NCBI GenBank assembly: GCA_016584305.1 | Contig: JACEEZ010015238.1 | Span: 56,001-120,000 of the forward strand | Length of the DNA: 64,000 nucleotides | Direction of reading: 5' to 3' | Origin: Chionoecetes opilio | Lineage: Eukaryota; Arthropoda; Malacostraca; Decapoda; Majidae | Shown: positions 53,811 to 64,000 of the stretch, in pieces | Position numbering within the stretch: the stretch's first letter is position 1 | Layout: the number at the start of each line of letters is the position of its first letter | Made by a program: the position numbers and the translations under genes | Notes under the pieces: model-generated | Databases searched by the model: none | The model's input: only the letters and a program-made list of their open reading frames with translations | What the model was told of the DNA's origin: nothing

Positions 53811-54309
53811 AGAAAGCTTCTGCTCTTCGCTCTCCTCTTCTTGCCTCCTTAATATTTCATTTCCTGCTGCCATAACTTCTACTGCATTAAATACAGGGTC
53901 ATCAGCAAATTATTCTTCAATAATAAGAATAGCCACAGAGATAAATTTTGGCAGCTGCTATCTTGGTAGCAATGTAAATTGTGAAGCATTCAGTATCGTT
54001 CAGTAGGGAGGGTGATCGCTACTGAACGCAGCCCTGGCGGGTGTCACTCGGGGAATTTGTAATGTAAGGTCTTCAGTGCTTGAGGTGCCTAATGTATTGG
54101 AGGCGATGTGGCTGACTAAGTGGATGGCACAGAGGAGATGGAAGATGCTGCAGAAAACTCTGAAAATTCGAATTTCAGTCCTGATTGTGGAAAGTTGTTA
54201 AGTTGTTGAAAAATTTGAACTTGGCCTGAAACAGATCAAATTATCCGAAGTTTTAATCATACGGGTTCAAATTAGAGACGGTTTACTGTATGTTGATTTG
54301 GTAGTATTA

Positions 54310-54735
54310 TTTATGTTTACCTTAATGGATTCTGAGAAACATTGTCTCTATGAGCTTCCGTCGCAAATCACTACTTTCAAAGATATAAGATTTTTCAATA
54401 GGAAGGAGTGTATAGATATGAAAATTGACTAACCTAACCCACCTTATGACTCATTAACCTAACCTAACCCCACGTTTTAACCTCCTAACTAAAGCCAAAT
54501 TCGCATTGAAAAGTGTCTGCGGCAAGGGAAAAATCGAGGCGATGCAGGTCACAAGAGGAAGAAGAGTGAGGCGCACCGAAACACTCGTCTCTCTCCTCCC
54601 TATAAACAACACATCATATCTCCATAAGTAAATATTTGTGACGGAAGCTCATAGAGAGAATGTTCCCTAGAATCCAATAAGGTAAACAGAAACCATACTC
54701 CCAATTGTGTAGGGAAATTTGGTCCTAGTGTACAT
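54310..54735. mobile_element. Foldback MITE with CCTAACCTAA centre, copy A
   Basis: The left arm TATGAGCTTCCGTCGCAAAT and the right arm ATTTGTGACGGAAGCTCATA, continuing to CAATAAGGTAAACAGAAACC. The arms are about 110 bp. The centre has TTAACCTAACCTAACCCC. Copy B at 60038-60556; a half copy at about 3335-3520. Confidence 0.75.
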
Positions 54736-54779
54736 ACTACAATTTTGGGGGATCTGGAACAGATGTATTCAATTTACCA

Positions 54780-55067
54780 TATTTACCGGCATATAAGACA
54801 GTTTTTTTCAGTTCATTCCAAAAAAAGGGATGCAAAATTCACCCTGCGTCTAATGCGGCCATACTAGCGAATGAGAGGTCGGGCAGAGAATACATAACAG
54901 CCGGTGGTGTATTAGTAAGGGGGTCTGAAGTGATCTGTGTTGAGCAGTAGTTCACTCAGCACAAATGTGTAACTGTGTTATCAACGGTAATGAATAATAC
55001 TAAGAAAAAGTTGGAGCTTAAGGAAAACAAGAGCTGGGGCAACTAGATAGCGGTTGCTCCTGCCAAG
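54780..55067. mobile_element. Probable MITE left end, CCGGCATATAAGAC type
   Basis: CATATTTACCGGCATATAAG and CCTGCGTCTAATGC resemble the CCGTATTTTACGGCTTGTAA end at 3013. No right end was found. Confidence 0.4.
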
Positions 55068-55079
55068 ATGGCCGTGTCA

Positions 55080-55420
55080 GATATAAACATAATCCACCTC
55101 CTGCTGCCGTTCCCCACTGCAAAACGTGTGATATCTCAGGTCTGCCGCTTCCCCTGGGATACTTTGCCCGGCAACGCCCTCCGTTCCCCCACCAGGAGTC
55201 ATTACCGCTCAGACTCCTCCCCGCACCCATGGAAAAGACAACCATACTACCCCTGGTGCAGGAAGTGTCGATTGAGCACTTCCTGTTCCAGTGTCCTGGC
55301 TTCCACTCCCACCGTCAACTTATATGCAATCAACTCATCGCACTGAACATCACCACTTTTAATCTGCCCACTCTGCTCAGTCTGCCGCCACTGCCGACTA
55401 CAGACGGGACAGGGAAAGAA
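55080..55420 (+). mobile_element. LINE 3' fragment (I/Jockey-like), decayed
   Basis: Same C-terminal region as 61085-61625: ISQVCRFPWDTLPGNALRSP, HYRSDSSPHPW, then a deletion and EHFLFQCPGFHSHRQLICNQ. The zinc-finger cysteines are mostly lost. Confidence 0.65.
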
Positions 55421-55424
55421 CAAA

Positions 55425-55745
55425 GATTATAACAGTAGTAAAGCGTGAAATAGGAATAAACAGTTGGAAGATGATAGAAGGGAGGTAGAAAATGGTGATG
55501 GAATTTTCGCTGGGACTGAGTATTGTTGATAAATGGAATAGTGAAACAAAGAGTGTGTTAGAGTATTTTTTGAAGGAGTGTGAGCAGTGAGAGGTTGCTA
55601 AGCAGAGTGAGGTGGGAGACAGGGTAGGCCTTTGTACCACCTCGATCCCTCAATCCACGACTGTGATAAATTCACAGGTGTAAACCAGGGCGAATATCGT
55701 CGATCCCAACATCAGTACCCTTCAACAATAACAACAACAAGGTAA
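55425..55745 (+). mobile_element. Possible LINE C-terminal end with (AAC)n tail
   Basis: LGLSIVDKWNSETKSVLEYF resembles the '-W-N-L--EVV-A-S---FK' end of CR1-like LINEs, and CAACAATAACAACAACAAGG closes it. No reverse transcriptase part is attached. Confidence 0.35.
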
Positions 55746-55769
55746 AGATGGTTACCTTACAGTGTTACA

Positions 55770-56790
55770 GTATAATGTAATGGCGAGGACAGTGAAGAGA
55801 TTAACAGGAGTAGCTAAGAACAATTATGAGATTAAAGTCGCTGGACAGGCAAAGAACGACCCTAACTGGGTTTTTTTCAGGTCTATAAAACAAAGACTAG
55901 GTAATTAGTGGGGTCATTAAGAATAGGATAGGGTGAGATTGTACCTATGGATGAATATATGTGAAAAAATTTAAATGATTATTTCTTAAGTGTACTCAGT
56001 ACTCAGGAGGACACACAGACGATACCTGATAGTGAACAGATGTTTAAAGGAAGCGATGATGAGAAACTCAAAGATATTGTGATAACTAGGGAAATGGTAG
56101 AAGAAGGTATAAATAGAATTAAGAATTTTAAGTCACCAAGACCAGATGAAGTTTATCTCAGAGTATTAAAAGAATACAAAGAGGTTGTTAGTGTGTCAAT
56201 AGTGCACATTTTTAGGAAATCGGTTGATATAGGCAAATTGCCGTTAATATTGAGGAAAGGAAATGTAGTCCCCATATCTAAGAAGGGTGATAGAGGACTA
56301 ATTTCAAATTATCGACCCGTTAGTCTATCGTCAGTGGTAGGTAAATTATTGGAATACTCTTAAATAAGGTTAAGGCTTATGGAATAGATGGGAAGGTTCT
56401 TTGTTGGATCAGAGCTTGGATTACAGAACAGAACAAAGGATTACAATTAATGGTTCTATATTTGATTTGGGGCAAGTGACAAGTAGGGTTCCACAAGGGT
56501 CTGTTTTGGGTTCATTACTATTTTTAATTTACATCAACGACTTGGATAGTGGGATTAACAGAGATATCAACAAGTTTGCTGATGATACTTAAGGTAGGTA
56601 GGATTATTGGATCACAGTCTGATGTAAACATATTGCAGGGATACTTAGATAAACTTAATGAGTGGGTAGTCAGATGGCAGATGGAATTTAATATTGATAA
56701 GTGCAGCATTATGAATGTTGGTAGAAAAAACCCTGGTAATAGATACACCATAAGCAATTTACTGTAAATACCATTTACTGTAAGTTTCTT
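55770..56790 (+). mobile_element. CR1-like LINE, reverse transcriptase with an internal deletion
   Basis: The plus strand has MARTVKRLTGVAKNNYEIKV-type start sequence, then GSDDEKLKDIVITREMVEEG, NFKSPRPDEVYLRVLKEYKE, LRKGNVVPISKKGDRGLISN, YRPVSLSSVVGKLLE. The palm segment with Y-L-D-F-S-K-A-F-D is missing; sequence resumes at NKVKAYGIDGKVLCWIRAW, VPQGSVLGSLLFLIYINDLD, and NKFADDT (F-A-D-D). It ends at about 56790 where LINE copy 3 of the RTE-like family starts. Confidence 0.82.
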
Positions 56791-56799
56791 TATTTTGGT

Positions 56800-59087
56800 A
56801 AGTCAGAGATGGCTACGAGTTATGTGTTGGTCCCCATGGCTCTGGTATCAGAAACATTAACAGTTCTCTGCTTCTGAATTTTGTGAGGTCCAGAAGGTTG
56901 AGAATTGCAGGTTCTTGGTATCAGAGACAAGAGCTGCATCGCTGGACATGGTATAGTAATGCCGGAGAGGTAGCTAAGGAGATCGACCACGTCCTCGTTA
57001 GTACTCGTTGGAGGATCCTCCAGAACTGCAAGGTTTATCGGATTGCTATGTTCTTTGGAACAGATCACAGACTTGTTGTTGCTACACTTAAGCTTCATGT
57101 TAAGTCCAGAAGAATCTCAGGAGGTAACCATACTGTGTTTCATCTTGAAAAACTGAAGGACTTGACATGTGCCCATGAGTATGCAGTGGCAGTCTCAAAT
57201 CGGTTTGATGTGCTCGGTGCCCTCGAGGACCCTGTACAACTGTGGGATACCTTAAAACGTGAAACTGTCCAGGCTGCCAAGGAGTGTATTGGGGAGCGTC
57301 CGAGGTCAAGGCGTGGTTTTGTCTCGACGGAGATGCTGGGAAATATCGAGGAGAGTCGCGCTGCTAGGCTGGCTGGGAACCAGGACCAGCACAGGGCTCT
57401 GTCATGCCAGACTAGAACCCTCCTGGTGAGAGAGAAGGAGAGGTATGTCAGGAGTCTTGCTGAGGATGTCGAAGGCCATTTGAACGCTAAAGACATCCGA
57501 CCCGCCCACCGAGCCCTGAAGAAGCTCCGTTCCAAGTCTCCATTTCGGGCGAGTGCTATTCGAGCAGCAGATGGGCGAATCGTGTCGGACATGGATGGGC
57601 AGATGGCTCGTTGGGCTAAGTACTTTGGGCAGTTGTTCACGGTGGACCCTCCAATTGAGCAGCTTCACACCACTGGGTTACGGGCAGTGGATCCCGATCC
57701 TCCCATTGACGAAACCGCACCCTCTCTTGAAGTCAGAGAGGCTGTAGCAAAGTTGAAGAGTGGAAAGGCAGCTGGTGTTTGTAATATCAGTGCGGAGCTC
57801 CTCAAAACTGGGGGTGAGGCCATGATCCATGGGTTGCATGCTGTCCTAACTGCCGTGTGGCAATCAGGTACCATTCCTCCTGACCTGACTGGAAAAGGGG
57901 GCTGGTCGTCCCTATCCGGAGAGGGAAAGTGGACCGTCAGGACTGCAACAATTACCACGGGATTAAACTGCTCAGCGTGCTAGGCAAGGTGCTTGCCCAT
58001 CAATTGCTGACACGGATCTGCAGTCATCTGCTGAAGCATCACAGACCTAAGCAGTCTGGATTCATGCCTGGTAAGTCAACAATGGACCATATCCTAGCAC
58101 TTTGTGTCATGGTGGAACGCTGACGAGAGTTTCGACATGGGATGCTTGCAGCCTATGTTGATCTCAAGAAGGCGTTTGACTCAGTGCATCGTGAGTCACT
58201 CTGGGATCTTCTGTGACTTCGCGGGATTCCTGTAAGGACTATTGGTTTGATGACTGGTCTGTACTCTGGGACTGAGAGTGCTGTGAAGTGTGGGGGAGGT
58301 GTATCCAGCTTCTTTCCTGTGAATACAGGAGTGAGGCAAGGGTGCGTCCTTGGCCCATCACTTTTTAACACTTGTATGGACTGGGTATTGGGCAAAGTTG
58401 TAGAGCAAAGGGATTGTGGAGCATCCCTCGGCAAAACCAAGATCAGTGAAATTGTTTTTGCCGATGATGCAGTAATCTTTGCTGAGTCGCTGGAGGTCCT
58501 GGTGGTGGCTTTCGAGGTGCTGCACGAGGAGGCAAAGCCCTTGGGACTTGAGGTCTCCTGGCTTAAGACCAAGGTCCAGGTGTTTGGAAGCTTACTAGAT
58601 GAAACAGTAGAGTCTGTTCATCTGTGCGGCGAGGACATTGAGATCTTGGAAAGTTTTACATGCATTGGTAGCGCAGTCCATAATGACGGCGGGTCACGTC
58701 AAGAAGTCTTACGGTGGATTGGCATAGCCCACGGTATTATGGACTGGCTCAGTAGGAGTATTTGGCGTTGTCGGTACCTGTGCAGGAGGACAAAGATCCA
58801 GATCTTCTGGTCGCTTGTGATCCCTGTCTTACTCTATGGTTGTGAGAAATGGACACTTAATAGCGACTTGAAGAGACGAATCGATGCCTTTGGTAACAAG
58901 TGTCTTCGCAGAATCATGGGGTATTGCTGGGATGATTGTGTATCAAATCAACGATTGCACCGTGAAACTGCATCGGAGCCTATTACCTGCATAGTCCGTC
59001 AGCGCCAACTTCGGCTATATGGGTATGTGGCACGCTACCCTGAAACCGATCATTCCCATCGGGTTGTATCTGTAGGAGACAATCCGG
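56800..59087 (+). mobile_element. RTE-like LINE copy 3, endonuclease end to C-terminus
   Basis: The longest coding stretch of this family: 56883-57983 in one frame (RSRRLRIAGSWYQRQELHRW, DHRLVVATLKLHVKSRRISG, HLEKLKDLTCAHEYAVAVSN, ARWAKYFGQLFTVDPPIEQL, GKAAGVCNISAELLKTGGEA). After a shift near 57900 come LLSVLGKVLAHQLLTRICSH, SGFMPGKSTMDHILALC, AYVDLKKAFDSVHRESLWDL with two stops. From 58247 to 59087 there is a clean frame: TGVRQGCVLGPSLFNTCMDW, IVFADDAVIFAESLEVL, KWTLNSDLKRRIDAFGNKC. The endonuclease start is missing. It is interrupted at 59087 and resumes at 60899. Confidence 0.9.
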
Positions 59088-59417
59088 TGTCGTGTGAGTA
59101 AAAGTCTGTTTACGAGGGAAAGTCCGTTTACTAACAAAGACTTGTTGATCACCAAAGCCGGACTGCTTGTCACACGGTACCGTGTGTACATCTTGTCGCT
59201 TGTGACTGAATGTCCGCTAAAGTATGGGAGGGTATACTGTTTTTATTCTTTCATAGGAAAAACATTCATGAATCGAATAATGCACTCTGCTTTTGTATTA
59301 CTGATTACTACTGATTACTTGAACACGGGTGGTTAGGGCCCCCATCTCCTGCTCACAGGACATTTCTGTACGAAATTGAATGCCTCATTAATCATATATG
59401 CTCAAAACCCTACCTAT

Positions 59418-59702
59418 AACTGTCGCCGATAGGAATTCTGGCCGAAATCGGCGAGTGTTCCAATTTTTCATGTCGGCGAGTGTTCCTATTTCTGGGGTTA
59501 GTTCTAGTTCTTGATCTTGAGTTAGGTTATGTGGTTAGGTTAGGTTGGCCAGTTGACCAATGTCCGGGTTAGGTTACTGAACGAATAAAAGGTCACCTCC
59601 ACTGGTATAAGGTCTTTACCAGTGGAACTGTCGCCAAAAATTTCCACGAAAGCAAGAGCTCTCGGTAGGCGATTCGGCGAGAGTTCCTATCGGTGACAGT
59701 TC
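59418..59702. mobile_element. Small MITE, AACTGTCGCCGATAGGAA ends
   Basis: AACTGTCGCCGATAGGAA at the left and TTCCTATCGGTGACAGTT at the right. TTAGG-like repeats (GTTAGGTTAGGTTGG) inside. Target duplication unclear. Confidence 0.75.
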
Positions 59703-60037
59703 CATAAACCCTCAAAATTGCCACATGCATGTACGTTAAATTTTTGTTTAACGACATCCGGCTCGGTTGAAGACGAAACTATTTATTTGATGCTATGGCT
59801 ATATATTGCATTAATCTGATAACCATTTCGCAGCAAAAATCTGTTTTTTGTTTTGTTTTTGTTGTTGACGGAGGTGGATATCCCATCTCCCATTTCAGAG
59901 AAGTCATTTCAAGGAAAAAATACCAGAGTAACTAAAAAGTCGTGAGAATGAGGAAGTAAGTAAATAGTTATAATATAACTATCTAACAGTTAAATAAGAT
60001 ACTCTTATCATAGTGTAATGTGATTTTGATTGTGATT

Positions 60038-60556
60038 CCCTACACAATTGGGAGTGTGGTTTCTGTTCACCTTATTGAATTCTAAGAAACATTCTCTCTA
60101 TGAGCTGCCGTCGCAAATCACTACTTTCGGAGATATAAGACGTTTTTAATAGGAAGGAGTGTATATGAGATATGAAAATTAAACTAACATAATCCCAACT
60201 TTAGATTCACTAATCTAACCTAACCTAACATAACCCCACCTTTAGATTCACTAATCTAACCTAACCTAACATAACCCACCTTTAGATTCACTAATCTAAC
60301 CTAACCTAACCTATTCCCATGCTTTAACCTCCTAACTAAAGCCAAATCTGCATTAAAGAAGTGTCTGCTGCAAGGGAAGAACAGAGGCGATGCAGGTCAC
60401 GAGAGGAAGAAGAGTGTGGCGGACGTAAACACTTGTCTCTCCTCCCTATAAACAACATGTCATTATCTCCAAAAGTAATGATTTGCGGCGGAAACTCAGA
60501 GAGAATGTTTCCTAGAATCCAATAAGGTAAACAGAAACCAAACTCCCAATTGTGTA
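60038..60556. mobile_element. Foldback MITE with CCTAACCTAA centre, copy B
   Basis: CCCTACACAATTGGGAGTGT at the left faces ACTCCCAATTGTGTAGGG at the right; arms of about 115 bp. The centre has three units of about 48 bp, each with AATCTAACCTAACCTAACAT and CCACCTTTAGATTCAC, giving a short CCTAA-rich array (60196-60316). Confidence 0.85.
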
Positions 60557-60898
60557 GGGAATTTCGGTCCTAGTCTAAAATAATAACCAAAATAGTATTT
60601 TCTTTTTAATTAGCAAGATGCTGTATTCTGTAAATTTACTTATGATTCACTGCATAAAGGCTATTTAATGGTCCTTCACATCAGTAATACAAAAGCAGAG
60701 CGCATTATTTGATTTATGAATGTTTTTCCTATGAAAGAATAATAACAGTATACCCTCCCCTACTTTAGCGGACATTCAGTCACAAGCGACAAGATGTTCA
60801 CACGGTACCGTGTGACAAGCGGTCCAGCTTTGTTGATCAACAAGTCTTTGTTAGTAAACGGACTTTCCCTCGTAAACAGACTTTTGCTCACACGACAC

Positions 60899-61084
60899 TG
60901 GCGTGGAGGAGGCCAAGGGTCACAAGGCTCGTGGCTGTTGCAAGTTGATGTTTCTTGTCGCAAGCTGCTTGGTATGGGAAAGGAGCCTGCATGGGGACTC
61001 GCGCGTGGTGACCCCCGGGAGTGGCGTCGTAGGGTGGGCGAGGCGACGCGCCCCCCGGCGTATGCCCCCAATGATTGATTGATT
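60899..61084 (+). mobile_element. RTE-like LINE copy 3, 3' end with (ATTG)n tail
   Basis: GGCGTGGAGGAGGCCAAGGG, then GGAGTGGCGTCGTAGGGTGG, and the tail AATGATTGATTGATTG (about 61069-61084). It continues 56800-59087. The microsatellite tail supports an RTE-type end. Confidence 0.88.
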
Positions 61085-61625
61085 GTCACACACCCAAACG
61101 CCTCATCTCCCGGGTCTGCCGCTCCACCTGGAACAACACGCTCAGCGATGCCCTCTGCATCACCTCCATGGGCCAATACCGCAGTGACTCTTCCCCCCCC
61201 CACCCATGGATAAGGAAAATGTCCCGTGTCCTCGATGTCACCCTCACCCACTTCCGCCTGGGCCACACGACACTCACGGTTCACCTTCACCGCCTCCGTC
61301 TGTCCCCTGACCCCCACTGCCCCTGGTGCAGGAATGTTCCGGAGACTATTGAACAATTTCTGCTGCAGTGTCCGCGCTTCCACTCCCACCGTGTAGTGTT
61401 ACACTCTCAAATGCTCGCTCTAAACGTCACCACTGTTGACCTGCCCACCCTGCTGGCGGCGGCTTGCGTCCCCCACTCCCGGCAACACACTGTCATCCGC
61501 CTCACCTGTGCCTTCCTGAGGAAGACAGGTCAACTACCATGCCTGTGATAGCATCATAGGACATCATCAGGGCTCATAGTGTTCCCCAAGAGATCCTCGC
61601 CGCCCTAAAACAACAACAACAATGT
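61085..61625 (+). mobile_element. LINE 3' fragment (I/Jockey-like), best copy
   Basis: The frame reads LISRVCRSTWNNTLSDALCI, MSRVLDVTLTHFRLGHTTLT, CPWCRNVPETIEQF, LLQCPRFHSHRVVLHSQMLA, RQHTVIRLTCAFLRKTGQLP and a stop at 61546-61548, then 3' sequence ending AAAACAACAACAACAA. The finger is C-x2-C...Q...C: the usual His is Gln. It abuts the (ATTG)n tail of LINE copy 3. Confidence 0.78.
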
Positions 61626-61689
61626 TCAATGTTCTCGGTGACCCGAGTTTGATTCTTGATGATGGCTGTAAAATCCACTTTAAATCTTT

Positions 61690-61850
61690 CTCTGCACCGT
61701 CGAGTGGCCTAAGAAAACCCACATGCTGCCCATTAACACTTATAAAGATCCTGCCTGCGCCACCACGGGCGAGGGCGAACCATCACAACCTTCGAGTGAA
61801 CCTCCAAGGCCCTACCATCCCACCCCTGGAGGTCACTGCCTAAAGGGGGT
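61690..61850 (+). mobile_element. SINE fragment, internally deleted
   Basis: CTGCACCGTCGAGTGGCCTA, then a deletion to AAGATCCTGCCTGCGCCACC and CATCCCACCCCTGGAGGTCA. No head, no poly(A). Confidence 0.75.
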
Positions 61851-61942
61851 ATCACACTAGCACATTTTCCTCCCACTTCACCGAAAAGTTGGAGGTAGCG
61901 GGAGGTTGCGACCACTACCAGTCACAGAGTGGGAGTAAAATA

Positions 61943-62680
61943 CCGTAAATGGCGGGGTACAAGTCGGCCAGGCGTACAAGTCGACCTCAAGATTATTAGC
62001 TCAAGATTACTGGTTAGGACTATACTTGCTGTATAAGTCGGCCCCAAAAATACGGTAGGCTACTGGTAGGCCAAAGCTTAAATGAGGATAGGCTATGGTA
62101 CGGTATACGGTAACCTGTTGCAACAACACATAACACCACACCACTTATATGAAGATATGAATCTTTACTATAATTCTTTAACTATAATAATCTTTACTTG
62201 CCTCTTGTTTTCACTTGAAAAACACCATAGTCCCCTGATATTACCGCTACATACTGTATATTATAGTGAAACACGGTAGTATGACTGGACTGCACTTACC
62301 GGTGCCCTTCGTCATTTACATATGTGAGAAAAAAAACAGCCCGTGGCGCCACTAACCCCACACGGCTATGAAATATGGGTCCATTACACTGCCGACACTC
62401 AGCTTAATGACCCTTATACACTGAACAGGTAACAAGGCTTACTAAACCACCGGAGGCTCACCGGAGTGGCGCATATTGTAGTTGTCTGACTGGCCGCTTG
62501 GGTTACGTGGCGTTCCCGTCACTGTTTACAATCTAAGTTTCAGCTGTTTCCATCAGCTGTTGGAAACAGCTGTATTCAATACCCACATGCTATCCACACG
62601 CTGTATCGTATAAGTCGACCCCTAGTTTTTGACAGATTTTTTCAGGCTCAAAGAGTCAACTTGTACGCCGCCATTTACGT
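61943..62680. mobile_element. Tigger-type MITE, CCGTAAATGG family, second copy
   Basis: The left end CCGTAAATGGCGGGGTACAA (TA before it) and the right end GTACGCCGCCATTTACG. Motifs GTACAAGTCGACC and GTATAAGTCGGCC repeat near the left, TATAAGTCGACCCC near the right. The right flank is TTA rather than GTA. It contains the CAGCTGTTGGAAACAGCTG palindrome also found in the minisatellite at 20093. Confidence 0.78.
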
Positions 62681-62689
62681 TATGACTCC

Positions 62690-63676
62690 GGAAATTTCGG
62701 GACCAATCGCCCACTTGTGGGAGGTATTTCAAACAATTATATACATCTTGGAAGAAAACGGCTCATATCTAAAAACTTAAGTTTTCTACATTGCAAGCGA
62801 AAATTCTCCGTTAATTTACAAGATAAAGGTAAGATTTACAAGATGTAAAGGTAACTTTTGAAAGAGAAAAGAGACATTTTTTTGACAAAGAAACATTTTC
62901 AAAAAATGATCATATCCTGATGGAGCTTTGTTTGCCAGACGAGATTTTTTTTTCTTTGTCATAAAACAAATTTGGCTCTCTTGGCTCTTTTATATGGATA
63001 GTCTTATGAAAAAATATCTTTCATAAAAGAAAGCTATATGTATGTATAGTATGGTGACTGATTTTCAAAACAATTGGTTAAAAAACATTAGAGAAATTTC
63101 AAACAATACGGATGCCATTTTTTGACATTTTCAGTGCGAATTATATTTTTGTTCTCCTAAACTAATGAGTGTATCGCAATAAAACTTGGAGATTTGAGGT
63201 TTCAGGTACTAAAGTACACACAAAAAATCATGCGGATCTGAAAAAAAATTAATGTCACCTCCTAAGTAACAGGCGTTGCCTCCCCTTAAGAGGGAGGAGC
63301 GTGCGTATTTGCACTATTCGCAGTTTTGCGTTATTTGCAAGGGGTTCAGTACATAGCTCCTGCGATATTCAAGTCCCTAGTGAACTACACTTCTTGAGAA
63401 CACTGCCACATTTACTTGCAGCTTTTTTTTAAGAAGCATACTTCCAAATCTGTGACAAAATGTTCGTCTCTATCCATGTGCAACAAAATAATTACATACG
63501 AATACAATCAAAAGCATGAGAAGCATATAAAAAAATGCATAATAGATGATAAAATTAAATGATAAATTCATGTGTGATCTACATATTCAAGCTTGTGATT
63601 TCTGCTAACTAGTAACTATTCTGAATTACGCAATGACACTTTAAAGTAATGTTAACAATTACAGCAAATGCCAAAC
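62690..63676. other. VPS26 intron, no element recognised
   Basis: AT-rich, with ACAAGATAAAGGTAAGATTT-type short repeats near 62818-62850. No coding signal until the exon. Confidence 0.5.
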
Positions 63677-63888
63677 CTGCTGCTTAAAGTAGCGACGTTC
63701 CTCCTCATCCACCAGCACAAGGTTGAGGTGATACCGTACTGAAAACTTTTTGTTGATGTCCCGCATGGTGGGTGTGAGGTCATAGCCTGCTAGAAACACT
63801 CTGATGGGAATGCTCTCCCCTCGCACAGGAGCTCCATCCATAATTTCATACTTGGCAATGGTTTCATTTTCATTGAAGGTGTTGGGTC
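63677..63888 (-). CDS. VPS26: VPS26 retromer subunit, internal coding exon (end of C-terminal arrestin domain)
   Basis: The minus-strand translation is a near-perfect match to the conserved end of the VPS26 arrestin fold: KYEIMDGAPVRGESIPIR, then FLAGYDLTPTMRDINKKF, then the DEEERRYFKQQ block. VPS26 is the arrestin-like subunit of the retromer trimer (VPS26-VPS29-VPS35), which recycles cargo from endosomes; the C-terminal arrestin lobe contacts VPS35 (family knowledge). The acceptor is a pyrimidine-rich tract ending TTTGCAG, and the exon opens inside a glycine codon (G|GA). The donor CAGCAG|GTTTGG ends on a codon boundary after FKQQ. The length of 212 nt equals 2 nt plus 70 codons. An open frame continues upstream to an ATG at 63899-63901, but that is intron. 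Earlier exons lie beyond the right edge. Confidence 0.96.
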
Positions 63889-64000
63889 CTGCAAATTTCA
63901 TTTTGGTGAGTAAAACAAAAAAAAAAGTTACTGTATGATACTGTGATTTTCATAATTAACATACAAATTGCCCCTCAGTTAAAAGCAAAATAAGAAAAAA

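Larger units (their letters stand above)
51040..54288. mobile_element. Tigger-type element, CGAATTA family, with LINE insertion and minisatellite
   Basis: The ends CAGTAAACCCTCTATAATTC and the complement of CAGTAAACCGTCTCTAATTT are flanked by TA (51038-51039, 54289-54290). CCGAATTA/TAATTCGG-like motifs recur inside both ends. Contents: a 15-bp minisatellite, a CR1-like LINE 5' half, and the repeat shared with 9240-9480. Confidence 0.75.
59088..60898. mobile_element. Unclassified long-TIR element inserted in LINE copy 3
   Basis: The left end TGTCGTGTGAGTAAAAGTCT and the right end (complement of GTGTCGTGTGAGCAAAAGTC) begin inverted arms of about 240 bp that include GTTTACGAGGGAAAGTCCGT and CACACGGTACCGTGTG. 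The LINE reading ATCCGGCGTGGAGG (from 33350 and 14050) is split here; the target duplication is short (2-3 bp, GG or CGG/TGG) and not certain. It contains a 285-bp MITE and a foldback MITE. No gene. Confidence 0.72.
45342..63676 (-). other. VPS26 intron, 18.3 kb, transposon-filled
   Basis: This is the interval between the donor at 63676 (GTTTGG) and the acceptor ending at 45342 (CCCACAG). It contains a TTAA-type MITE, nested CAGGGAGG-type MITEs, a Tigger-type element with a SINE, a CR1-like LINE 5' half, an RTE-like LINE and several long-TIR elements. No other host exon was recognised inside it. Confidence 0.9.

Noticed and set aside
60196..60316. An interstitial telomere
   Set aside because: Only a few CCTAA units, interrupted and inside a foldback MITE with a sister copy.

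Overview
This is a eukaryotic window, most likely from an arthropod with a large repeat-rich genome; a decapod crustacean is my best guess, which is an inference. It shows short conserved exons with GT/AG borders on the minus strand, introns of 18 and 27 kb, interspersed CCTAA-type repeats, and a dense mix of pogo/Tigger-like, hAT, piggyBac, LINE, BEL/Pao and tRNA-derived SINE sequences. There are no operons, ribosome-binding sites or CRISPR arrays.

Only one host gene can be supported: VPS26, the arrestin-fold subunit of retromer, on the minus strand. Three consecutive coding exons are visible at 63888-63677, 45341-45204 and 18203-18036. They join in phase and carry the conserved end of the C-terminal arrestin domain followed by a Q/S/P-rich tail. 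The 5' exons lie beyond the right edge. The last coding exon was not found; it is either undetected in the first 18 kb or outside the window.

Nearly everything else is transposon sequence in the introns and downstream of the third exon. Left part (1-18 kb): Tigger-like elements (891-2126; 2891-7339 with others nested in it), a CR1-like LINE split by an hAT MITE, a BEL/Pao remnant, a Tigger-like element holding a SINE that holds a solo LTR (11134-13029), and an RTE-like LINE split by a foldback element (13857-17640). Centre (18-31 kb): a 1.3-kb GA tract, two minisatellite-bearing MITEs, and three Tigger-type elements placed end to end with one TA between neighbours. The last of these (23963-31106) contains a SINE, which contains an hAT transposon, which contains a MITE and a piggyBac-like element.

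Right-centre (31-46 kb): one RTE-like LINE copy is broken by a Tigger-type element (33456-37419, itself carrying a second hAT transposase) and by a probable Academ-type transposon with 3-bp target duplications (38168-42039). Right part (46-64 kb): nested 'CAGGGAGGTCCCG' MITEs, a CR1-like LINE 5' half inside another Tigger-like MITE, a third RTE-like LINE broken by a long-TIR element, and finally the VPS26 exon.

The most unusual signals are: many Tigger-type MITE families, most with their own short repeated terminal motif but one shared architecture; two foldback elements with 7-bp target duplications and different ends but a common core; a MITE family that captured a LINE 3' fragment before spreading; and the readable order of nested insertions. 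No transposase or polymerase gene in the window looks intact.
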